A stretch of DNA of 34,412 nucleotides from an uncultured Pirellula sp. (GTDB lineage Bacteria; Planctomycetota; Planctomycetia; Pirellulales; Pirellulaceae), in NCBI GenBank assembly GCA_903858115.1, contig CAIOHR010000228.1, forward strand, positions 1 through 34,412. Reading direction: 5' to 3'. The position numbers were made by a program, and so were the translations under genes. Positions 15,554-25,259 of the stretch are shown piece by piece. The first letter of the stretch is position 1, and each line of letters begins with the position of its first letter. The notes below the pieces were generated by a model, which was not told the DNA's origin, searched no databases, and worked only from the letters and a program-made list of their open reading frames with translations.

Positions 15554-17224
15554 TCAGTGCTTGAAATGTCGCTGCCCAGTAAAGATCATCGGGATACGAT
15601 GCTCGTTGCATGCGGCGATGACATCGTCATCTTTCTTGGAACCACCAGGCTGGATAATTGCAATGATACCTGCTTTGGCAGCGCGATGAATCGAATCTGG
15701 GAAAGGAAAGAATGCATCGGATGCGAGGATGCTTCCTTCAGATCGTTCGGCCGCTTTCTCAATAGCGATCTCCACACTGTCAACGCGACTCATTTGGCCA
15801 GCACCAACACCCACGAGGGCAGCATCTCTCGCGAGAATGATCGCGTTGCTCTTCACATGACGCACCATTTCCCAACCGAAAGCGATGTCGTCCCATAACT
15901 CGTCGGCTACCGAAACGCTAGTAACGGTCTTCCATTGAAGATTCGTTGGAGGTTGATTGTCAGCTTCTTGAACGAGGACACCGCCGCTGATCAATCGATA
16001 ATTAAGTTCTCGAGGCTGTTTGCCCAATGGACCCGTTGCCATCAACCGAACATTGTCTTTCCATTTAGGCTTCGACTTCAAAATGGCGACCGCTTCGGGA
16101 GTGAAGTCGGGAGCAACAATCGCTTCGATGAACAATCCCGGTAAACTCAACACCTCAGCGGTTTCTTCATCGACAGTGCAATTGAACCCCAGAATGCCGC
16201 CAAACGCACTCTGTGGGTCGCCATCGAGAGCTTTACGACATGCAAAAGATGCTTTGTGGGCTGATGCACCTCCGCAAGGATTGTTGTGCTTGATAACGAC
16301 TGCGGATGGTTTAGCAAAACAACGTACGATCTCCAGAGCTGCATCCAAATCGAGCAAATTGTTATAGGAGAGTTCCTTTCCATTCAGTTGTCGTGCATTG
16401 ACCAAGGAAACTTCATATTTGCCCGGCAATCGATAGAGCGCCGCGGACTGATGTGGATTCTCACCGTATCGCAACGGGGATTTGAGTTCCATCGAAACCG
16501 TGATCGTTGCGGGCATGGCAAGCGGTGACGATGCTTCTGTTTCGGATTGGGTTTGTACCGCCATGTAGTTCGAGATGCACGCGTCATACCGTGCTGTGAC
16601 TGCGAAGCAATCCGCGGCCAACGTACGCCGCAACTTCAAAGACGTGCCTCCGAGCGTTCGCATTTCATCGATGATCGGTGCATAGTGCGAGGTCGAAGTG
16701 GCCACGGTGGCGAATGCATGATTCTTCGCGGCCGCTCGAATCAGGCTCGGGCCCCCGATGTCAATCTGTTCGATGGCTTCCGGGAGAGTAACGTTTTCCT
16801 TTTGAATCGTGCTTTCAAACGGATACAGATTGACCACTACCAAGTCGAATTCCAGAATCCCGTGTTCGGCCAAGGATCGCATATCTTGATCATGCGATCG
16901 TCGAGCCAAAATTCCGCCAAAGATCTTCGGATGGAGCGTTTTCACCCGCCCGTCCATCACCTCGGGAAAACCGGTGTAGTTCGCTACCTCCACCGCCTCT
17001 AAACCGTTGTCTGTCAGAAATTTACGAGTACCGCCTGTACTGTAAATTTCTACGCCCAACGACACCAATTCCTTTGCGAACTCAACAAGCTCAGTTTTAT
17101 CACTAACGCTAATAAGAGCTCGCCGTATAGGAGCGATGTCAGGAACGGAAAGAACCGAGGAGGAATGAGAAGAAGACACGGTGACTAAGGAAAAGGGCAA
17201 GGAGTCGACAAAATCGCGCGGCAT
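15554..17224 (-). CDS. purH: Bifunctional AICAR formyltransferase/IMP cyclohydrolase
   Basis: A 556-aa enzyme for the last two steps of purine synthesis (AICAR to FAICAR to IMP). It has an N-terminal extension of about 30 residues before the MGS-like IMP cyclohydrolase domain (RRALISVSDKTELVEFA, STGGTRKFL, GRVKTLHPKIFGGIL at about 92-105). The AICARFT domain follows, with RYGENPHQSAALY and the catalytic Lys-His pair at 312-313 in VVIKHNNPCGG. The C-terminal DAFFPFPDSI and QPGGSKKDDDVI blocks are present. All motifs look normal. A GAGGAAG Shine-Dalgarno lies about 11 bases before the start. It follows a small coiled-coil gene by 37 bases and precedes hemDE by 39 bases, suggesting one transcript. 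Confidence 0.97.
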   Translation of the reverse strand: MPRDFVDSLPFSLVTVSSSHSSSVLSVPDIAPIRRALISVSDKTELVEFAKELVSLGVEIYSTGGTRKFLTDNGLEAVEVANYTGFPEVMDGRVKTLHPKIFGGILARRSHDQDMRSLAEHGILEFDLVVVNLYPFESTIQKENVTLPEAIEQIDIGGPSLIRAAAKNHAFATVATSTSHYAPIIDEMRTLGGTSLKLRRTLAADCFAVTARYDACISNYMAVQTQSETEASSPLAMPATITVSMELKSPLRYGENPHQSAALYRLPGKYEVSLVNARQLNGKELSYNNLLDLDAALEIVRCFAKPSAVVIKHNNPCGGASAHKASFACRKALDGDPQSAFGGILGFNCTVDEETAEVLSLPGLFIEAIVAPDFTPEAVAILKSKPKWKDNVRLMATGPLGKQPRELNYRLISGGVLVQEADNQPPTNLQWKTVTSVSVADELWDDIAFGWEMVRHVKSNAIILARDAALVGVGAGQMSRVDSVEIAIEKAAERSEGSILASDAFFPFPDSIHRAAKAGIIAIIQPGGSKKDDDVIAACNEHRIPMIFTGQRHFKH

Positions 17225-17261
17225 TTCGCCGCAACTTCCTCGATAATCGTCCCAGAACCAC

Positions 17262-17552
17262 CTAAGACTCGCAAGCCTTGATACCCTCGGCCTGCAGCAA
17301 ACTTTCGATCTGTTCGTTCAATTGATCGAGATCCCGGATCACTTGATCGTAGCGATCCACGAGGGAACGGAGGGTAGCCACGTCTTCGGGGGCCAAAGCG
17401 ATGTTTGGTAGTTCTTGGGTTTCGAGGTCGATAGAGCCCGACCTGAGTTCCGTAACCCCGGACTCTAACCCTGATTCCGCTGTACCAGGAAAAGGTATCG
17501 AAACGACCGTGGATCCGTCCGAAACTGCGGTATTGACGGCTGAAGTTACCAT
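17262..17552 (-). CDS. Small hypothetical protein with a C-terminal coiled-coil segment
   Basis: A 96-aa protein from the ATG at 17552. A GAGAGG Shine-Dalgarno is 7-8 bases upstream, better placed than for the in-frame start five codons earlier. The first 50 residues are Ser/Gly/Thr-rich and look disordered. Residues about 55-90 (APEDVATLRSLVDRYDQVIRDL followed by DQLNEQIESLLQ) have a heptad-like Leu/Ile pattern that predicts a short coiled coil. No family is recognised. It lies 37 bases upstream of purH on the same strand, so it is probably co-transcribed; no link to purine synthesis can be shown. Confidence 0.65.
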   Translation of the reverse strand: MVTSAVNTAVSDGSTVVSIPFPGTAESGLESGVTELRSGSIDLETQELPNIALAPEDVATLRSLVDRYDQVIRDLDQLNEQIESLLQAEGIKACES

Positions 17553-17934
17553 GATAGATCCTCTCAAATAGTGGTACGGTCTCGTTTCGGCGCCTTTACG
17601 TATCCGAGGGTACTCTCATGCCCAAAAGTCCTAATGTTGCGATCAAGCCCACAAATCCTGTTAGGCAAGATGTGGCGACCACGTAGATAAAGTCGAACGC
17701 TTGGGTCGCAAAATCAGCGGCGAATCTGCCGTCAGTCGACTCGAAACTTTTTTGCTCAAAACCAATCCCACACGATACGATTGGCCGAACCAGCACGAGC
17801 GTTGGATGCTCGTGTTACTGTAAAAACAAAGTGGAATAAAAAACTGTAATGACAGCGAATAGACTCTGGAAACAAGCTGTTCAATCTGCGAACTCGCAGG
17901 CTGTAAACATCCCTAGATCAAAGAAGGACCGAAC
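17553..17934. other. Divergent intergenic region upstream of rtcB
   Basis: 382 bases with no convincing gene. It should contain the promoters of the small gene/purH operon and of rtcB. The one clear element is a 7-bp hairpin at 17794-17814. A 66-codon GTG-initiated minus frame (17596-17796) has a hydrophobic stretch but no ribosome binding site and was not accepted. Confidence 0.55.
17794..17814. repeat. Short stem-loop in the rtcB upstream region
   Basis: CACGAGC and GCTCGTG form a perfect 7-bp stem around a 7-base loop, 120 bases before rtcB. No U-run follows on either strand. It could be an operator or a transcript structure; its role is unknown. Confidence 0.5.
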
Positions 17935-19416
17935 ATGGCTCACAATCTTATTCCCACGGGCGATGCTACCGCGATCTTGCCATGCGAAGGAGTTCCTCCG
18001 ATCACTGTCATCGGAACCCAAGCGATTCGAGAGACATTTGACGACGTCTGCTTGCAACAAGCGATCAATTCACGATGTTCGCCTGGTGTGTCTAACGTCG
18101 TTTTGAACCCAGATGGTCACTTAGGCTACGGTGCTCCGATTGGCTGCGTGATGACGTCGCCGACACATATCTATCCAGGTCCTGTCGGCGTGGATATCAA
18201 GTGCTCGATGAGTTTGCTTCAAACCAATATCCCTGCGGATGCCATCATCGATCGCCGTGTTCGACGCGCGATCATCGATGCGATTTGCGAGCGCACTCCG
18301 ACCGGTGCAGGGCGCGGACAACGCAGTGCAAAAAAGAGTCGTCGCATCCCAACAGAAATCGGAGCGAGGTCGCTGGTCGAGGGTGCATCCGAGGCTTTGT
18401 TAACTGCAATGGGTATTCCCGCGGAATGGACGCATCGATGTGAAGACGCATTCCATCTTGGTCACGACGATACACAAGACGCAATCGCGGAACGGGTGGA
18501 ATGGCATGTGCGCTCTGGGACATTTCGCGATGTACCTACCAAAGTATCGCAACTCGGATCATATGGCGGTGGAAATCACTTTGGCGAGTGCGAGATTGTG
18601 CGCGTAGGTGAAAGCAACCGAGCAAAGCACTGCGCCGAAGTCTTCGGGCTCAAAGATGGGCAGGTCGCATTTTTGTCACACTGCGGATCGCGTGGTATCG
18701 GCCATAATTTAGCGATGGGTCAGTTCCGTGCTTTACAATCCAAGTTTCAGAAGTGGAACATTCCGTTGCCTGGAAACGACAAAGAGTTGGTTTATGCTCC
18801 ATTAGGTTCCGAAGAAGCGAACGCTTACATCGATGATATGTCGATCGGCGCGAACTTCGCGACCGTCAACCATATGTTGATTAATTCGCTCGTGCTGGAA
18901 GCGTTTCAAGAAGTCCTGCCAGGGACGACTGGGAATTTGGTCTACTTCATCAGTCACAATATCGCGAGAAAAGAGATACTGGATAACAAAATCGAATGGG
19001 TGCATCGCAAAGGAGCGACTCGTGCGTTTCCTGCTGGACATCCAGGATTGAAGGGTACGCAATATGCCGGAACGGGACATCCGATTTTGTTACCGGGAAA
19101 TCCGCAAGCCGGATCGAGTGTGATGGTTGCCGACGAAGGAGCTCGTTTAAGTTGCTATAGTGTGAATCATGGAGCAGGACGGATCTTGGGACGAAAACGC
19201 GCGATTCGCGAGCTCGATCAAAGCACGATCAATGAGTCTTTTGATTCAATGGACATTTTGACAAACTGTCGCAACTATCCAAAGGACGAAGCTCCAGCGG
19301 CCTACAAAGACTTTGAAGAAGTTCTTCAAAGCGTCAGGCTTGCTGGGCTAGCAACGGAAGTCGCAAAACTCACAGCGACGTTTGTTATCAAAGATGGAGA
19401 CGCGGCCGACGACTGA
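17935..19416 (+). CDS. rtcB: RtcB-family RNA ligase (3'-phosphate/5'-OH)
   Basis: A 493-aa GTP- and Mn-dependent RNA ligase that joins 2',3'-cyclic phosphate/3'-phosphate ends to 5'-OH ends; in bacteria it is linked to RNA repair. The metal and guanylylation residues are visible: PDGHLGYGAPIG (about 59-70), Asp and Cys90 in GVDIKCSM (85-92), GGGNHF (211-216), SHCGSRG (His249), ISHNIARKE (His about 341), HRKGATRAFP and NHGAGR with the guanylylated His412. Several motif positions differ from the common forms (GVDIGCG, HSGSRG, SHGAGR), but ligands are kept. An AGAAGGACC Shine-Dalgarno precedes the start. No rtcA or rtcR lies beside it. It converges on gcvP with a 67-base gap. Confidence 0.92.
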   Translation: MAHNLIPTGDATAILPCEGVPPITVIGTQAIRETFDDVCLQQAINSRCSPGVSNVVLNPDGHLGYGAPIGCVMTSPTHIYPGPVGVDIKCSMSLLQTNIPADAIIDRRVRRAIIDAICERTPTGAGRGQRSAKKSRRIPTEIGARSLVEGASEALLTAMGIPAEWTHRCEDAFHLGHDDTQDAIAERVEWHVRSGTFRDVPTKVSQLGSYGGGNHFGECEIVRVGESNRAKHCAEVFGLKDGQVAFLSHCGSRGIGHNLAMGQFRALQSKFQKWNIPLPGNDKELVYAPLGSEEANAYIDDMSIGANFATVNHMLINSLVLEAFQEVLPGTTGNLVYFISHNIARKEILDNKIEWVHRKGATRAFPAGHPGLKGTQYAGTGHPILLPGNPQAGSSVMVADEGARLSCYSVNHGAGRILGRKRAIRELDQSTINESFDSMDILTNCRNYPKDEAPAAYKDFEEVLQSVRLAGLATEVAKLTATFVIKDGDAADD

Positions 19417-19483
19417 ACTCGATACGCGAGAAGCAGCTTGTCATTCCCTTAAGTCACCACTCCCACAACGACGACCCTATCCG

Positions 19484-22324
19484 CTATCGCTGGTAGCTTT
19501 CCAGCGGCGGGCACGCGCAAACGAGATTCCTATCGCCGTAAACATTGTCAACTCGGCCAACGGGGGGCCAATACTTGACGGCGTAGTCGACTTCCGGATC
19601 AGGACATACCGCTTCTTTTCGTGTGTAAGGCAATTCCCCTTCCAAGATCGTATCGAGTGTGTGGGGAGCATTATGAAGCGGGTTGTTCTCCGCTGGCCAA
19701 ACGCCATCGCGCACTTTCTCATATTCCGCAAAAATCAAACTCATCGCCCGACAGAATCGATCTAACTCGTGCAGCGATTCGCTTTCCGTCGGCTCAATCA
19801 TCAACGTGCCACCCACCGGGAAGGACATCGTTGGTGCATGAAATCCGAAATCGATCAACCGTTTCGCAATATCTTCTACACTTACATGATTCTCAGCCAT
19901 AGGACGTGTATCGAGAATACACTCGTGTGCTACCAAATCGCGATGCCCGGTATAAAGAATGGGATAGTTTTTCTTCAGCCGATGTGCGATGTAGTTCGCA
20001 TTCAAGATTGCGACTTGCGTGGCTCGTCGCAACCCCTCAGCACCCATCATCCGGATGTACATCCAAGAGATCGGCAAGATACTTCCGCTTCCAAACGGAG
20101 CGGAACTGACAACAGGTCCGATTCGATCTTCGTTCACGCCGTCCTTTGGCAAGAACGGTGCAAGGTGGCTTCGAACGCCGACGGGTCCTACGCCAGGGCC
20201 ACCACCTCCGTGAGGGATACAGAATGTTTTGTGCAGATTCAAGTGGGAGACGTCGCCACCAAACATACCCGGTTTCGCAACGCCGACGAGCGCGTTGAGA
20301 TTGGCTCCATCGATGTAAACTTGTCCCCCCGCATCATGCACCTTGGCACACACTTCGGTAACCACCTCTTCGAACACACCGTGTGTGGACGGATAAGTGA
20401 TCATGATGGCGGCGATACGATTCGGATAGGCCGCGATTTTAGAGTCTAGGTCAGCGACATCCACGTTGCCATACTCGTCGCATTTCGTCACGACCACTTG
20501 CATGTTCACCATCTGAGCGCTGGCAGGGTTCGTGCCGTGAGCACTGCTGGGGATCAAGCATACGTCACGAGCATGGTCACCTCGAGATTCATGATACTGT
20601 TTGATAGCAAGCAATCCCGCGTACTCTCCTTGCGAGCCCGCGTTTGGCTGCAATGAGATGGCATCGTATCCGGTAACTTCGCAAAGCATTGATTCTAACG
20701 AGGCGATCATCTCCCGGTAGCCGAGACATTGGTCTGCTGGTGCGAATGGATGAATATTGTTGACTTCAGGCCATGTGACAGGTGTCATTTCCGAAGCAGC
20801 ATTGAGCTTCATCGTGCACGATCCCAACGGAATCATGGCTCGATCCAACGCGATATCCATCTCCGACAATCGACGCAGATAACGCATCATCTCTGTCTCG
20901 CTTCGATACCGATGAAAAACGTTCTGAGTCATGTACGCGTCGGTACGGAACGCATCGTTCGCCAAAGTAGATTGGTCGCCTGTCACACTCTGCGAGGCTA
21001 GCTCGACACCAAAGATTTGGGACAGGGCCAAGAGGTCTTCGTTGGTGGTCGTTTCGTCCAACGAGACGCCTAACTGTTCTGCATTGATTCTGCGAAGGTT
21101 GTAGCCTGCTTGGACCGATTCGCGATGGATCGTTTCGGTTCGATCCCCTGTGGTCACGACGATCGTATCGAAGACCGCTTCGCTTACGATTTTCCAGTTG
21201 CCGCTTTGCAACGATCTGAGCAATCGCATTGTCTGCCCATGAACGCGTCGTGCGATACTCTGCAACCCCTGAGGACCATGATAACACGTGTACAACGTGG
21301 ACATGATGGCCAACAACGCTTGGGCGGTGCAGATGTTCGATGTCGCTTTCTCGCGTCGGATATGCTGTTCTCGCGTTTGCAAAGCGAGGCGGTACGCAGG
21401 CTTTCCATTCGAGTCGATCGACTGCCCAACCAGTCGACCTGGCAAGGTTCGTTTGTAGGCATCTTTGGTTGCCAAGAAAGCGGCATGAGGGCCACCAAAT
21501 CCGAAAGGAACGCCAAATCGTTGCGCGTTGCCGACAACCACATCGGCACCAAACTGTCCAGGTGGTTTCAGGAGCGTTAACGCGAGCAAATCAGATGCGA
21601 CCACGACCATACATTGATCCGCTTTGGCAGATGTGCACAGCGGTTCCAATTGATCCACCGATCCGTCGGTCGCTGGATATTGTATCAAGGCGCCGAAGGA
21701 GTCAGCGAACGATACATTGACATCCCGTTGATCGAATAGTTTGATCGTGATTCCTAGAGGGGTCGCGCGAGTCTTTAGCAACTCGATCGTTTGTGGATGG
21801 CACTGCTTGGCAACGGAAAATGTCTGGCTCTTCTTCTTGGTCGAGCGGAGGCACAGGGTCATTGCTTCCGCTGCCGCTGTTCCTTCGTCCAAGAGAGATG
21901 CGCCAGCGATTTCCATTCCGGTGAGTTCGGTTACCATCGTTTGAAAGTAGAACAACACTTCCAACCGTCCTTGAGAGATCTCGGGCTGATAGGGCGTGTA
22001 AGCGGTATACCAAGCAGGGTTCTCGAGAACGTTACGCAATAGAACCTTGGGCGTATGTGTCCCATAGTAACCTTGGCCGATGAAACTCTTTAGGACTTTG
22101 TTCTTCGATAAGATCGCTTTGAGTTCGGTGAGTGCTTGTTCTTCGCTAACGCCTGGACTGATATCGAGCCGGTCGCGCAATGCGATTGCATTCGGAACAA
22201 CCGCGTCCGTTAAGTGATCCAGAGATTCGTATCCTAGGAGGGATAGCATCTCGCGAATCTCGTGGTCTCTCGGACCGATATGGCGAGCTACAAAACTAGA
22301 CAACGGCGATGCGTTTTGGGTCAT
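19484..22324 (-). CDS. gcvP: Glycine dehydrogenase (decarboxylating), P-protein of the glycine cleavage system
   Basis: A 946-aa PLP enzyme (full-length single-chain form) that decarboxylates glycine and passes the aminomethyl group to the H-protein. I chose the ATG at 22324 ([20 protein letters not shown]), because the 18 upstream codons lie in the leader just after a riboswitch. Family landmarks: [39 protein letters not shown], a mid-protein [13 protein letters not shown] block and the PLP-lysine motif [16 protein letters not shown] in the C-terminal half. All look intact. gcvT, gcvH and lpd are not in the window. Expression should be controlled by the tandem glycine riboswitch directly upstream. 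Confidence 0.98.
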   Translation of the reverse strand: MTQNASPLSSFVARHIGPRDHEIREMLSLLGYESLDHLTDAVVPNAIALRDRLDISPGVSEEQALTELKAILSKNKVLKSFIGQGYYGTHTPKVLLRNVLENPAWYTAYTPYQPEISQGRLEVLFYFQTMVTELTGMEIAGASLLDEGTAAAEAMTLCLRSTKKKSQTFSVAKQCHPQTIELLKTRATPLGITIKLFDQRDVNVSFADSFGALIQYPATDGSVDQLEPLCTSAKADQCMVVVASDLLALTLLKPPGQFGADVVVGNAQRFGVPFGFGGPHAAFLATKDAYKRTLPGRLVGQSIDSNGKPAYRLALQTREQHIRREKATSNICTAQALLAIMSTLYTCYHGPQGLQSIARRVHGQTMRLLRSLQSGNWKIVSEAVFDTIVVTTGDRTETIHRESVQAGYNLRRINAEQLGVSLDETTTNEDLLALSQIFGVELASQSVTGDQSTLANDAFRTDAYMTQNVFHRYRSETEMMRYLRRLSEMDIALDRAMIPLGSCTMKLNAASEMTPVTWPEVNNIHPFAPADQCLGYREMIASLESMLCEVTGYDAISLQPNAGSQGEYAGLLAIKQYHESRGDHARDVCLIPSSAHGTNPASAQMVNMQVVVTKCDEYGNVDVADLDSKIAAYPNRIAAIMITYPSTHGVFEEVVTEVCAKVHDAGGQVYIDGANLNALVGVAKPGMFGGDVSHLNLHKTFCIPHGGGGPGVGPVGVRSHLAPFLPKDGVNEDRIGPVVSSAPFGSGSILPISWMYIRMMGAEGLRRATQVAILNANYIAHRLKKNYPILYTGHRDLVAHECILDTRPMAENHVSVEDIAKRLIDFGFHAPTMSFPVGGTLMIEPTESESLHELDRFCRAMSLIFAEYEKVRDGVWPAENNPLHNAPHTLDTILEGELPYTRKEAVCPDPEVDYAVKYWPPVGRVDNVYGDRNLVCACPPLESYQR

Positions 22325-22395
22325 AAGAATCTCTGGTATTTGGAAAAACAAGCAAGGGACAAACTCAACGCGAATCAATTCACGAAGATGTGTTG

Positions 22396-22593
22396 AATGC
22401 CCCTCTGTCCATTTACCTGAGAGATGTCAACCTTTCGGTTTTTCCCCTTCGGTGGACCTTTCGTAGGTCGCTCTCCAGAGACGGATACGGGACAGTGCAG
22501 TTCTTTTTGCCTGAGCGGTTCTGGGCTTCCAATTGCGCCTTCGGCGGTCGCTGTCAATGCGACAACAACTCTCTCCCGCACTTTCCAATCCGA
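22396..22593 (-). ncRNA. Tandem glycine riboswitch controlling gcvP
   Basis: The minus strand upstream of gcvP has both conserved glycine aptamers. Aptamer 1 (about 22586-22490) has GCGGGAGAG, then CGCCGAAGGCGCAA, then CGCTCAGGCAAAAAGAAC. Aptamer 2 (about 22483-22401) has CTCTGGAGAGCGA, then CACCGAAGGGG, then TCTCAGGTA and GACAGAGGGG. A short linker separates them. This is the usual cooperative arrangement seen upstream of gcv genes, where glycine normally turns expression on. After aptamer 2 a hairpin (22369-22384, flanked by TCAAC/GTTGA at 22365-22396) could be the expression platform; its U-tail is poor, so the mechanism (terminator or ribosome-site control) is not clear. Confidence 0.95.
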
Positions 22594-22599
22594 TGCCAT

Positions 22600-22628
22600 A
22601 GTATAGTTGTCGAGCATTGCCAAAACAA
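22600..22628 (-). promoter_or_regulatory. Putative sigma-70-type promoter of the glycine riboswitch/gcvP transcript
   Basis: On the minus strand TTGTTT (22628-22623) and TATACT (22605-22600) are exactly 17 bases apart. Transcription would start near 22593, directly at the 5' edge of aptamer 1. Confidence 0.6.
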
Positions 22629-22781
22629 TCGCTTTTCATCGCGATCAGGCTTTCGATGGATCAGGGCCAAGATTTCGGGCCAATTGTGGATGTTGGGAAT
22701 GGCGTGATTTCGGTTGTTCTGTCAGACTTACGGCCAATACCCAGTTCCGATTCTTCCTTTTATTGCGATTGATTGAGCGCG

Positions 22782-23228
22782 ATGACAAACTCAGACGATG
22801 AGACCAGCCGATTTTCTGTACTTGCGGAAGCTATGTCCGAAGGGGACAAACAAGCGATCGATCGATGGATCCGCAACGAGCAATTCACCTTGGTTGCTCT
22901 GGCTGAAGATGCAGAGTCCGAAGAAGAAGGCGCATTGTCCGCGCTCGTCGTTGAAACAGAAGAGTTCCCCGCTGTCGTGGCGTTCATGAGTTCCGAAGAT
23001 GCTCAACGCTTTGTCGATTCGATCGCAGATCAGATCGAAGGTGAAACGGTCAACCTGTTCGAAGTAGATGGCGATGCACTATTGCAACCCATGTCGGAGG
23101 ACTTTGGTTTGTTGATCAATCCAGAATCGGACGATGCGATCATGATCGAACCAGGCCTACTTCGGCAAGACGACGAATCCGAAGACCTCGATGAATCCGA
23201 AGACCTCGATGAGGAATCGGACGCTTAA
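22782..23228 (+). CDS. Acidic SseB-like protein
   Basis: A 148-aa protein; the ATG at 22782 is preferred over an in-frame TTG three codons earlier, although no strong Shine-Dalgarno is seen for either. The middle part (NEQFTLVALAEDAE..., FPAVVAFMSSEDAQRFVDSI) resembles the N-terminal domain of SseB-like proteins, in which a short beta strand is followed by a value/bounds segment; the assignment is weak. The C-terminus is strongly acidic with an ESEDLD-ESEDLD repeat from an 18-bp direct repeat. It starts a plus-strand run with the RluA-family gene and pyrK, separated from the former by 32 bases, so co-transcription is likely. The role is unknown. Confidence 0.75.
   Translation: MTNSDDETSRFSVLAEAMSEGDKQAIDRWIRNEQFTLVALAEDAESEEEGALSALVVETEEFPAVVAFMSSEDAQRFVDSIADQIEGETVNLFEVDGDALLQPMSEDFGLLINPESDDAIMIEPGLLRQDDESEDLDESEDLDEESDA
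23175..23210 (+). repeat. 18-bp direct repeat inside the acidic protein gene
   Basis: GAATCCGAAGACCTCGAT occurs twice back to back (23175-23192, 23193-23210), in frame, giving ESEDLD twice in the acidic tail. Confidence 0.9.
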
Positions 23229-23260
23229 GCCGATAAAGCGGCGAAGATTGCTGCCTTACT

Positions 23261-24340
23261 ATGAATCTCCCTATCGATGATCTCGAACCGATTCCCGAAC
23301 TCGAGCATGAACCGCTCCTGCTGGCGGCGAACACTGAATTGCCGCTGCGACAAAACGTCGAACTGGACGTAACCGAAGAGCACAATGGGAAACGGGTCGA
23401 TCTATTTTTGACGCTGTGCCTCGATGGTTATAGTCGTGTCTTTCTGCGCAAGATCATCGTGGAAGATCAAGTTTGTGTGGACGGCCGACCTGTGAAACCT
23501 GCATTCAAGGTCTTCGCTGGTCAAAAAGTGACGATCAATCTGTTGCCACCGCCACCCAAAGATGGCCCCGTTGGGGAAGACATTCCACTCGACATTCTGT
23601 TCGAAGATGAGTCGATGGTGATCATCAACAAGCCCGCTGGCATGGTCGTTCATCCAGCCAAAGGACATTGGTCCGGTACACTCACGGCCGCACTCGCGTT
23701 TCATTTTCAACAACTCAGCGATGCAGGAGGTGCCACGCGCCCTGGTATCGTGCATCGATTGGATCGCGACACCAGCGGCGTCATTGCGATCGCCAAAACA
23801 AACGAGGTACACTTCAAACTATCAGCCCAGTTCGAAGCGAGGGAAGTCTCCAAGTCGTACTTGGCAATCGTCTCGGGAACATTGGACCGAGACCGAGATT
23901 GGATCAACCAGCCCATCGGTCATCATCCCTATCAACGGGAAAAGATGGCCATTCGGTCAGGTCATGAATCAAGCCGCGATGCATCGACATTCTTTGAGGT
24001 GAAGGAAAAGTTTCGCGGTTATCTTTTGCTGAGCGTCCAACCAAAGACAGGCAGAACGCATCAGATACGATTGCATTTGGCCCACATTGGTTGCCCGGTG
24101 TTATGCGATCGGCTTTACGGTGGACATGCGAACATCACACGAGGCCAATTGTTGCGTAGACGTGCGTTGGGTTTGCCACCGAGACCAGAAGACGACACGA
24201 TCGAGATGGAGCGACAGGCGTTGCACGCACACCGCTTAGAATTCTCACACCCCAAAACAGGGCAGACCATGTCCTTCTGTGCGCCCTTACCGGCCGACTT
24301 CGAACGAGTGCTCACAGTTTTGCGCGAGCAAACTGGTTGA
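23261..24340 (+). CDS. RluA-family pseudouridine synthase (RluD-like)
   Basis: A 359-aa enzyme that converts specific uridines in rRNA (RluD type: 23S helix 69) or tRNA to pseudouridine. An acidic N-terminal extension of about 35 residues precedes an S4 RNA-binding domain (about 38-100, RVDLFLTLCLDGYSRVFLRKI). The catalytic domain has INKPAGMVVHP, HRLDRDTSG (165-173, catalytic Asp168) and KTGRTHQIRLHLAHIGCPVL. The region HANITRGQLLRRRALGLPPRP before the C-terminal LHAHRLEFSHP block is typical. Length and order fit RluD/RluB-like A-family enzymes; which uridine is modified cannot be told from sequence. It is followed by pyrK after 4 bases. Confidence 0.93.
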   Translation: MNLPIDDLEPIPELEHEPLLLAANTELPLRQNVELDVTEEHNGKRVDLFLTLCLDGYSRVFLRKIIVEDQVCVDGRPVKPAFKVFAGQKVTINLLPPPPKDGPVGEDIPLDILFEDESMVIINKPAGMVVHPAKGHWSGTLTAALAFHFQQLSDAGGATRPGIVHRLDRDTSGVIAIAKTNEVHFKLSAQFEAREVSKSYLAIVSGTLDRDRDWINQPIGHHPYQREKMAIRSGHESSRDASTFFEVKEKFRGYLLLSVQPKTGRTHQIRLHLAHIGCPVLCDRLYGGHANITRGQLLRRRALGLPPRPEDDTIEMERQALHAHRLEFSHPKTGQTMSFCAPLPADFERVLTVLREQTG

Positions 24341-24344
24341 TCGC

Positions 24345-25256
24345 ATGAATAAAAATTCACCCACAGAATTTGAAATGACTGCTACTGCGGATTGCCCGAA
24401 ATTTGAGTTTGTTTCCACGAGAATTGTCCGCCACCGTCAAATCGCAAAAGACACATGGCAGATGACGGTCGAGTCGGAGTCGCTTGCCAGCCGCACACTT
24501 CCCGGACAGTTCTTCATGGTCCGAATCGCTGGCTTGAATGATCCACTCATCGGACGTGCTCTCGCTATGTTCGATATGCATTGCGATTCCTCCGGCAAAC
24601 CATCCGCAATCAGCGTGGTTTACACCGTCAAAGGTAAATTCACGCAAGTCCTTTCGAATTGCGTTGCCGGGGATGAAGTGGAACTATGGGGACCGCTCGG
24701 AAATGCATTTCCAACCGAGCCTGTGGATCACTTGATCTTGGTTGCGGGTGGCGTAGGCCAAACTCCCATGCTAACCCTCGCCAGCGCCGCCCTTGGTAAA
24801 CGAACCTTTGGAAATGCCGCACCACCTGCCCGCTCTTCACCTGCTGGCTATGCGAAACGTGTTTCGCTGTGTTATGGTGCTCGGACAAAAGAGTATCTCG
24901 CTGGCCTTCCGGAGTTTCAATCGACCTGCTCTGACGTCCATATCGCGACCGAAGATGGATCGCTCGGCCATCGTGGTCGAGTCACCGATCTGCTGACATC
25001 GCTTCTCAATGAGCCGACACAGGGAACTCGTCGCATCGCTTGCTGTGGCCCCGAACCGATGATGCATGCGGTAAGTGAGTTGGCAAAACAATACAACACA
25101 CCATGCGATGTTTCATTAGAGACTCCGATGGCATGTGGCATCGGCATCTGCTTCACGTGCGTCGCAAAAGTTATCCAACCCGACGGTAAGTGGGACTACA
25201 AACGTACGTGCATCGAGGGGCCTATCTTCCCTGCTGAGAGTATTTGCTGGGAGTAG
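24345..25256 (+). CDS. pyrK: Dihydroorotate dehydrogenase electron-transfer subunit
   Basis: A 303-aa flavoprotein from the ATG at 24345, 4 bases after the pseudouridine synthase stop; a later ATG (24375) would also fit. It transfers electrons from dihydroorotate dehydrogenase (PyrD type 1B) to NAD. It has an N-terminal FAD-binding beta-barrel (PGQFFMVRI about 53-61, IGRALAMFD with the FAD Arg), an NAD(P) domain (LILVAGGVGQTPM about 130-142, CCGPEPMM about 233-240) and a C-terminal [2Fe-2S] site with Cys264, Cys269, Cys272 and Cys289. All ligands are present. pyrD is not in the window. It stops 3 bases before the convergent HydA/HydB stop codon. Confidence 0.93.
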   Translation: MNKNSPTEFEMTATADCPKFEFVSTRIVRHRQIAKDTWQMTVESESLASRTLPGQFFMVRIAGLNDPLIGRALAMFDMHCDSSGKPSAISVVYTVKGKFTQVLSNCVAGDEVELWGPLGNAFPTEPVDHLILVAGGVGQTPMLTLASAALGKRTFGNAAPPARSSPAGYAKRVSLCYGARTKEYLAGLPEFQSTCSDVHIATEDGSLGHRGRVTDLLTSLLNEPTQGTRRIACCGPEPMMHAVSELAKQYNTPCDVSLETPMACGIGICFTCVAKVIQPDGKWDYKRTCIEGPIFPAESICWE

Positions 25257-25259
25257 TAG

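Noticed and set aside
17596..17796. 66-codon minus-strand frame with a hydrophobic stretch
   Set aside because: GTG start inside a hairpin, no ribosome binding site, no recognised similarity; kept as intergenic.
22375..22639. Short minus-strand frames over the gcvP leader
   Set aside because: They lie within the glycine riboswitch and do not resemble proteins.
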